Positions 7,237-10,494 of a DNA stretch of 10,494 nt are shown here, one piece after another. The translations under genes were made by a program, and so were the position numbers. Every line of letters begins with the position of its first letter. The first letter of the stretch is position 1. The DNA comes from Campylobacterales bacterium (lineage in GTDB: Bacteria; Campylobacterota; Campylobacteria; Campylobacterales; Sulfurimonadaceae). The notes below the pieces were generated by a model, which ran no database searches, was not told the origin of the DNA, and was given only the letters and a program-made list of their open reading frames with translations. The stretch is from positions 1-10,494 of the forward strand of contig JAFGVR010000121.1 of assembly GCA_016937915.1 (NCBI GenBank), in the 5' to 3' direction.

Positions 7237-8010
7237 TTATTGTACCCTAAAAAACATCTCCAAAATATTAAATGCTTCATGCATCTCATTTTTGACTATA
7301 AACATAATGACACTAAATGTAGCAATAAGCACTGCAAAAGAGATAGCTATCTTTATAGGAAAGCCAATAACCAAAACATTAAACTGTGGCATCGTTTTCA
7401 TAATCATACCAAATATGATATCTTGCAAAATACCAAGTGCTATAGTTGGAAATGCTATCATAAATCCAACTACAAACATATTTGAAAAAGCTTTAATAGA
7501 ATAATCAACAAGATTTTTTTCTAAAAGAAATCCACCAAGAGGGATATTTTGCAAAGAGCTGTCTATAAATATCAAAAGCCAATGATGCAAATCTATAGCA
7601 AATAATATCATCAAAGCCATAAGCGATAAAAACTGAGATATGATTGGCATAGAGATACCACTTTGTGGGTCAACTGCACTTGCCATTGAGAAACCCATCA
7701 TGTGTGTTATAAGTCCACCACCAAATGTTATAACATTGTAAGCTATCTGAAGCACTAGCCCTATGGCCAAGCCAAACATAAACTCACTTAAAATAGCTAT
7801 AACGATAGATACAACATTTATTTCTATCGCTAAAGGTGGCATCGATGGATAAAAAACTATAGCAAAGAAAAACGCCATAGAACCCCTGATATTTATTGGG
7901 ATACTTTGGTGTGAAAATATTGGTGTAGCTATAAATAAAGCTGCAAAACGGAAAAAAAGAAGTATAAAACCAACTATAAATGTATCAGTAAAAACATGAG
8001 CCCAAGACAT
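7237..8010 (-). CDS. fliR: Flagellar export-gate protein FliR
   Basis: A 257-residue inner-membrane protein of the flagellar type III export gate, which works with FliP, FliQ, FlhA and FlhB to pass rod, hook and filament subunits. About six hydrophobic segments are visible. Family marks are the N-terminal LLFFRFAALFIATPIF (18-33), the central GLITHMMGFSMASAVDPQSG (the MGF...VDPQ(S)G signature), the polar break DLHHWLLIF, and KTMPQFNVLVIGFPIKI near the C-terminus. The start is ATG 8008-8010, 8 bases after the ATPase stop; AAAGG overlaps that stop region and serves as ribosome site. Finding fliR away from other flagellar genes, next to gmk and tsf, is the normal arrangement in Campylobacterota. 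It shows the organism carries flagellar genes, hence probably motile. Stop at 7237-7239, 29 bases before the acidic protein. Confidence 0.96.
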   Translation of the reverse strand: MSWAHVFTDTFIVGFILLFFRFAALFIATPIFSHQSIPINIRGSMAFFFAIVFYPSMPPLAIEINVVSIVIAILSEFMFGLAIGLVLQIAYNVITFGGGLITHMMGFSMASAVDPQSGISMPIISQFLSLMALMILFAIDLHHWLLIFIDSSLQNIPLGGFLLEKNLVDYSIKAFSNMFVVGFMIAFPTIALGILQDIIFGMIMKTMPQFNVLVIGFPIKIAISFAVLIATFSVIMFIVKNEMHEAFNILEMFFRVQ

Positions 8011-8018
8011 CTATACCT

Positions 8019-8663
8019 TTACTTTAAAGATATCAATTCTTTGTTTTCAAGTCTATAAACTTTGTCACATTCATTTGCAAGTTCTTCATCATGTGTGACT
8101 AAAATCATAGCTGCATCGTTTGAGTCTATATATTCAAAAAATATATCCATAACCTCACTTGCCGTGTGTTTATCAAGATTTCCAGTTGGTTCATCTGCAA
8201 AGATGATTTTTGGTTTTTTTGTCAAAACTCTAGCTATAGACACACGCTGCTGCTGACCGCCTGAGAGTTCTGTAACTTTTTGATTTATAACTTCAAAGAT
8301 ATTTAATCTTTTTAAAAGTTGCTCATCTATATCTTGATTTGATAAGATAGATGCTACTTCAAGATTTTCTAGTGCTGAGAAACCTTTAAAAAGATAATGT
8401 GATTGAAATATAAGCCCCAAATCATCACGCTTCATGGAAGACAACTCTTTTTTACTATAGCTAGAGATATCTTTATCAAATAACTCTATCTCTCCACTAT
8501 CTGGTTCTAAAAGCGTTGAGAGTATGTGCAAAAGTGTAGATTTTCCACTTCCACTTGCACCTATAATTGCAATAGATTGTTTTTGTTCTAAAGTCAAAGA
8601 GATGTTTGAAAATAGTTCATAATCGAACTTGTGTGATAAGTTTTGTGCGGATAATAGATTCAT
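8019..8663 (-). CDS. lolD: LolD-like ABC transporter ATP-binding protein
   Basis: A 214-residue peripheral ATPase of the LolD/MacB/FtsE class. Its motifs are complete: Walker A GASGSGKS at 35-42, Q-loop IFQSHYLF with Q87, signature LSGGQ at 133-137, Walker B IIFADEPTGNLD with E158, and switch His in LVTHDEE (H191). The short length and the N-terminus MNLLSAQNLSHKF fit LolD, which powers release of outer-membrane lipoproteins from the inner membrane to LolA. No LolC/E permease gene is adjacent, so its partner is encoded elsewhere and the name rests on similarity; an FtsE or other small exporter ATPase is possible. The ATG at 8661-8663 is the only Met before Walker A. It is preceded by CCTTTT, not a Shine-Dalgarno, and six bases further by a TATAAT box, suggesting a leaderless transcript. 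First gene of the operon. Confidence 0.88.
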   Translation of the reverse strand: MNLLSAQNLSHKFDYELFSNISLTLEQKQSIAIIGASGSGKSTLLHILSTLLEPDSGEIELFDKDISSYSKKELSSMKRDDLGLIFQSHYLFKGFSALENLEVASILSNQDIDEQLLKRLNIFEVINQKVTELSGGQQQRVSIARVLTKKPKIIFADEPTGNLDKHTASEVMDIFFEYIDSNDAAMILVTHDEELANECDKVYRLENKELISLK

Positions 8664-8669
8664 AAAAGG

Positions 8670-8675
8670 ATTATA
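8670..8675 (-). promoter_or_regulatory. -10 box of the lolD-fliR-gmk-argS operon
   Basis: A perfect TATAAT on the minus strand, preceded by CGC and a run of A/T tracts (AAATTTAAAATTT), the style of sigma-70 promoters in Campylobacterota, where the -35 box is poorly kept. It ends six bases before the lolD ATG, so transcription would begin at or within a base or two of the A of that ATG. It follows the tsf hairpin directly, as expected for a new transcription unit. Confidence 0.6.
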
Positions 8676-8695
8676 GCGGAAATTTTAAATTTAGA

Positions 8696-8723
8696 AATAT
8701 CTTTGGCGATAGCCAAAGATATT
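8696..8723 (-). terminator. Hairpin closing the rpsB-tsf unit
   Basis: A perfect 12-bp stem (8696-8707 with 8712-8723; core CTTTGGC / GCCAAAG) with a 4-base loop. It begins on the second base of the tsf TAA stop codon. Downstream on the transcript comes TCTAAATTTAAAATTT, A/U-rich but not a pure uridine run. It most likely terminates, or partly terminates, rpsB-tsf transcripts before the lolD promoter. Confidence 0.65.
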
Positions 8724-9774
8724 AACTCATTTGAGCAGCAACCTCTGCAGCGAAGTCATCTACTTTTTTCTCGATACCTTCACCAACCTCTAAACGGATG
8801 AAGTCAACGATCTCAGCAGTACCGCCAAGAGCAGCAGCAGCAGCTTCAACAGCTTGTGCTACAGTTTTTTTATCGTCAAGTACATAAGTTTGGTCTAGTA
8901 AAGCTTGCTCTTTATCTAAAGTAGTGTTATCATCGATAAAACGAGCTAATTGACCTGGAACGATTTTATCCCAGATTTTCTCAGGTTTACCTTGCTCTGC
9001 AAGTACAGCTTTGATATCAGCTTCAGCTTGAGCTAAAATATCATCAGTAAGTTGCATCATAGATACAAAAGTTGGAACATTTTTTAGTGGTTTTTTAAGA
9101 CGCGCTAACTCTTCGTTCTCTTTTTTGATAGCTTCGATTCTACCATTTGTTTCGCTCTCAACATACTCAGAGCTGAAATCTTTGTAGCTTAAAACTTGTG
9201 GTTTCATAGCTGAAGCGTGCATTGCGATTTGTTTAAGAGTATCTCTCATCCCCTCAGCAGTTTTAGCTGAATCACATTTAGCTTTTACAATAACAGCTAT
9301 ACGGTTATTTGAGTGAACATAACCATTCATAGCTACAGTATCATCTTCAGCTTCTAAAGAACCAAAACGGCGAAGTTCAATCTTCTCACCGATTTTTGCA
9401 ACTTCTTCAGTGAAGTATGAACCAAATGAAGTAGATTTTAAAGACTCAACACTCTCAGGTGAAGTTGAGAAAATCTCTTCTGTAGTTTTTAGAACTAAGT
9501 TTTGGAAACCTTCGTTTTTAGAAACGAAGTCTGTTTCAGAGTTAACCTCTATAACAGTAGCTTTTGAGAAGTCATCAGCTATTTTAAGTCCAACTAGACC
9601 CTCAGCTGCAACTCTATCAGCTTTTTTAGCAGCTTGAGCGATTCCTCTCTCTTTTAACCACGCAGTTGCTTTTTCCATATCTCCATTAGATTCTACTAAA
9701 GCTTTTTTACAATCCATCATTGGTGCATCAGTTGCTTCACGCAACTCTTTTACCATTGCCGCTGTAACTGCCAT
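8722..9774 (-). CDS. tsf: Translation elongation factor Ts
   Basis: The cytoplasmic nucleotide-exchange factor that recycles EF-Tu from its GDP to its GTP form. It has 350 residues, longer than the E. coli protein (about 283) but as expected for Campylobacterota. Order: UBA-like N-terminal domain [20 protein letters not shown] with the DCKKAL(V)E signature (1-45), helix [20 protein letters not shown], and the EF-Tu contact [11 protein letters not shown] (TDFV at 81-84). A large core follows, with [39 protein letters not shown] and a C-terminal [11 protein letters not shown] module. The ATG (9772-9774) lies 2 bases after the rpsB stop, with GGAGGA 9 bases upstream inside rpsB, a strong ribosome site fitting high expression. 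The pairing with rpsB is nearly universal in bacteria. Confidence 0.98.
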   Translation of the reverse strand: MAVTAAMVKELREATDAPMMDCKKALVESNGDMEKATAWLKERGIAQAAKKADRVAAEGLVGLKIADDFSKATVIEVNSETDFVSKNEGFQNLVLKTTEEIFSTSPESVESLKSTSFGSYFTEEVAKIGEKIELRRFGSLEAEDDTVAMNGYVHSNNRIAVIVKAKCDSAKTAEGMRDTLKQIAMHASAMKPQVLSYKDFSSEYVESETNGRIEAIKKENEELARLKKPLKNVPTFVSMMQLTDDILAQAEADIKAVLAEQGKPEKIWDKIVPGQLARFIDDNTTLDKEQALLDQTYVLDDKKTVAQAVEAAAAALGGTAEIVDFIRLEVGEGIEKKVDDFAAEVAAQMS

Positions 9775-9776
9775 GA

Positions 9777-10494
9777 TTATGCTTCCTCCGTAGTAAATTC
9801 TTCTTCGTTTACTTCTACATTTTCCATTGATTCTTCTGCATCATCAACTGAACTCTCAGTAGCTATTTCAGCAGTACCATCAGCTAAAGCTTTACCTTCA
9901 TTGATAGCTGCAGTCATCTCACGACAGAAAAGTTGGATAGAACGGATAGCATCATCGTTACCTGGAATTGGGTAAGTGATAACATCTGGATCACAGTTTG
10001 TATCTAGTGGAGCTACAACTGGGATTCTTAAACAGTTTGCTTCTTGAACTGCGATGTGCTCTTTTACAGCATCTACAACAAAAAGCATATCTGGAAGTTT
10101 TTTCATATCACGGATACCACCAAAATATGACTCTAACTTCTCTTTTGTACGACCAAGCATTAAAGCTTCTTTTTTAGTTAAAAGATCAATTTGACCGTTT
10201 TCTTGCATAGCTTCGATAGCATCAAGTTTACGGATAGATTTTTGAATTGTTGGGAAGTTAGTAAGCATACCACCTAACCATCTGTTATCTACATACGGCA
10301 TACCACATGCGATTGCAGCGTCTCTTACTGATGCACGAGCTTGTTTTTTAGTACCAACGAAAAGTACAGTCTTACCCTCAGCAGCAGCATCTACTACGAT
10401 TTGGTAAGTGTTACGGAAATAACGAAGTGTTTTTTGTAAATCTATAATATAGATGTTTTTACGAACACCGAAAATGTATTTTTTCATTTTTGGG
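9777..10494 (-). CDS. rpsB: 30S ribosomal protein S2, N-terminus outside window
   Basis: Ribosomal protein S2 of the small-subunit body, needed for S1 binding and mRNA placement. The frame continues past the window edge: the last complete codons read Pro-Lys before [20 protein letters not shown], matching the usual [10 protein letters not shown] of S2. About 25 N-terminal residues are therefore missing, and the Met at 10485-10487 is internal. Visible marks are [10 protein letters not shown], the [10 protein letters not shown] signature, [20 protein letters not shown] and [26 protein letters not shown](I)RSI. After the conserved core there is an acidic tail of about 35 residues ([20 protein letters not shown]), seen in several relatives and likely flexible. 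It is co-transcribed with tsf, its stop 2 bases before the tsf ATG. The promoter lies outside the window. Confidence 0.97.
   Translation of the reverse strand, partial: PKMKKYIFGVRKNIYIIDLQKTLRYFRNTYQIVVDAAAEGKTVLFVGTKKQARASVRDAAIACGMPYVDNRWLGGMLTNFPTIQKSIRKLDAIEAMQENGQIDLLTKKEALMLGRTKEKLESYFGGIRDMKKLPDMLFVVDAVKEHIAVQEANCLRIPVVAPLDTNCDPDVITYPIPGNDDAIRSIQLFCREMTAAINEGKALADGTAEIATESSVDDAEESMENVEVNEEEFTTEEA

Noticed and set aside
7232..7504. Two overlapping plus-strand frames opposite the end of fliR
   Set aside because: Both lie opposite a clearly conserved FliR C-terminus and show no domain; they are chance frames in AT-rich sequence.
8062..8256. Plus-strand 64-codon frame opposite the ATPase
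   Set aside because: Antisense to the Walker B/signature region of a well-supported gene, with no recognisable product.
9410..9637. Plus-strand 75-codon frame opposite tsf
   Set aside because: Antisense to the EF-Ts core; codon pattern mirrors tsf, no ribosome site.
10485..10487. Start of rpsB at the Met before [10 protein letters not shown]
   Set aside because: This Met is internal in S2 proteins; the preceding codons Lys and Pro match the conserved [10 protein letters not shown], so the gene continues past the window.

Overview
The window comes from the chromosome of an AT-rich member of the Campylobacterota (Epsilonproteobacteria), most likely a Sulfurimonas-like organism. The main reason is gene order: rpsB, tsf, a LolD-type ATPase, fliR, a hyperacidic protein, gmk, tatA and argS follow one another on the minus strand. 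As I recall, Campylobacter jejuni has the same run (rpsB/tsf/ABC ATPase/fliR/'highly acidic protein'/gmk/tatA/argS). The genus is inferred from the look of the proteins, not from a search. Every gene is on the minus strand, so transcription runs from high to low coordinates.

Layout in the direction of transcription: (1) 10494-8722, ribosomal protein S2 (its N-terminus lies outside the window) and elongation factor Ts, closed by a 12-bp hairpin that starts on the tsf stop codon. (2) 8675-2936, a tightly packed operon opened by a TATAAT box six bases before the start codon of a LolD-like ATPase. It continues with fliR (flagellar export gate), a 573-residue protein with a degenerate receiver domain and a long acidic tail, gmk (GMP to GDP), tatA (Tat translocon pore) and argS (arginyl-tRNA synthetase). 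It ends in a 10-bp hairpin whose loop carries the argS stop codon. (3) 2835-1, an accessory cluster: a divergent GNAT acetyltransferase, an NhaC-type Na+/H+ antiporter with a puzzling start, and a FIST-domain sensory protein that runs off the window.

Region 2 mixes housekeeping and envelope or motility functions with overlapping or nearly touching genes (TAATG at the acidic-protein/gmk joint, 3 bases between tatA and argS), which implies transcriptional and partly translational coupling. Several starts are non-ATG: GTG for the acidic protein, TTG for argS, and TTG or something rarer for the antiporter.

I see no mobile element, CRISPR array, tRNA or rRNA gene, and no convincing plus-strand gene. 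No stretch over 300 bases lacks a gene. The least understood element is the receiver-like hyperacidic protein between fliR and gmk. The accessory acetyltransferase/antiporter/FIST cluster is the least conventional gene combination.
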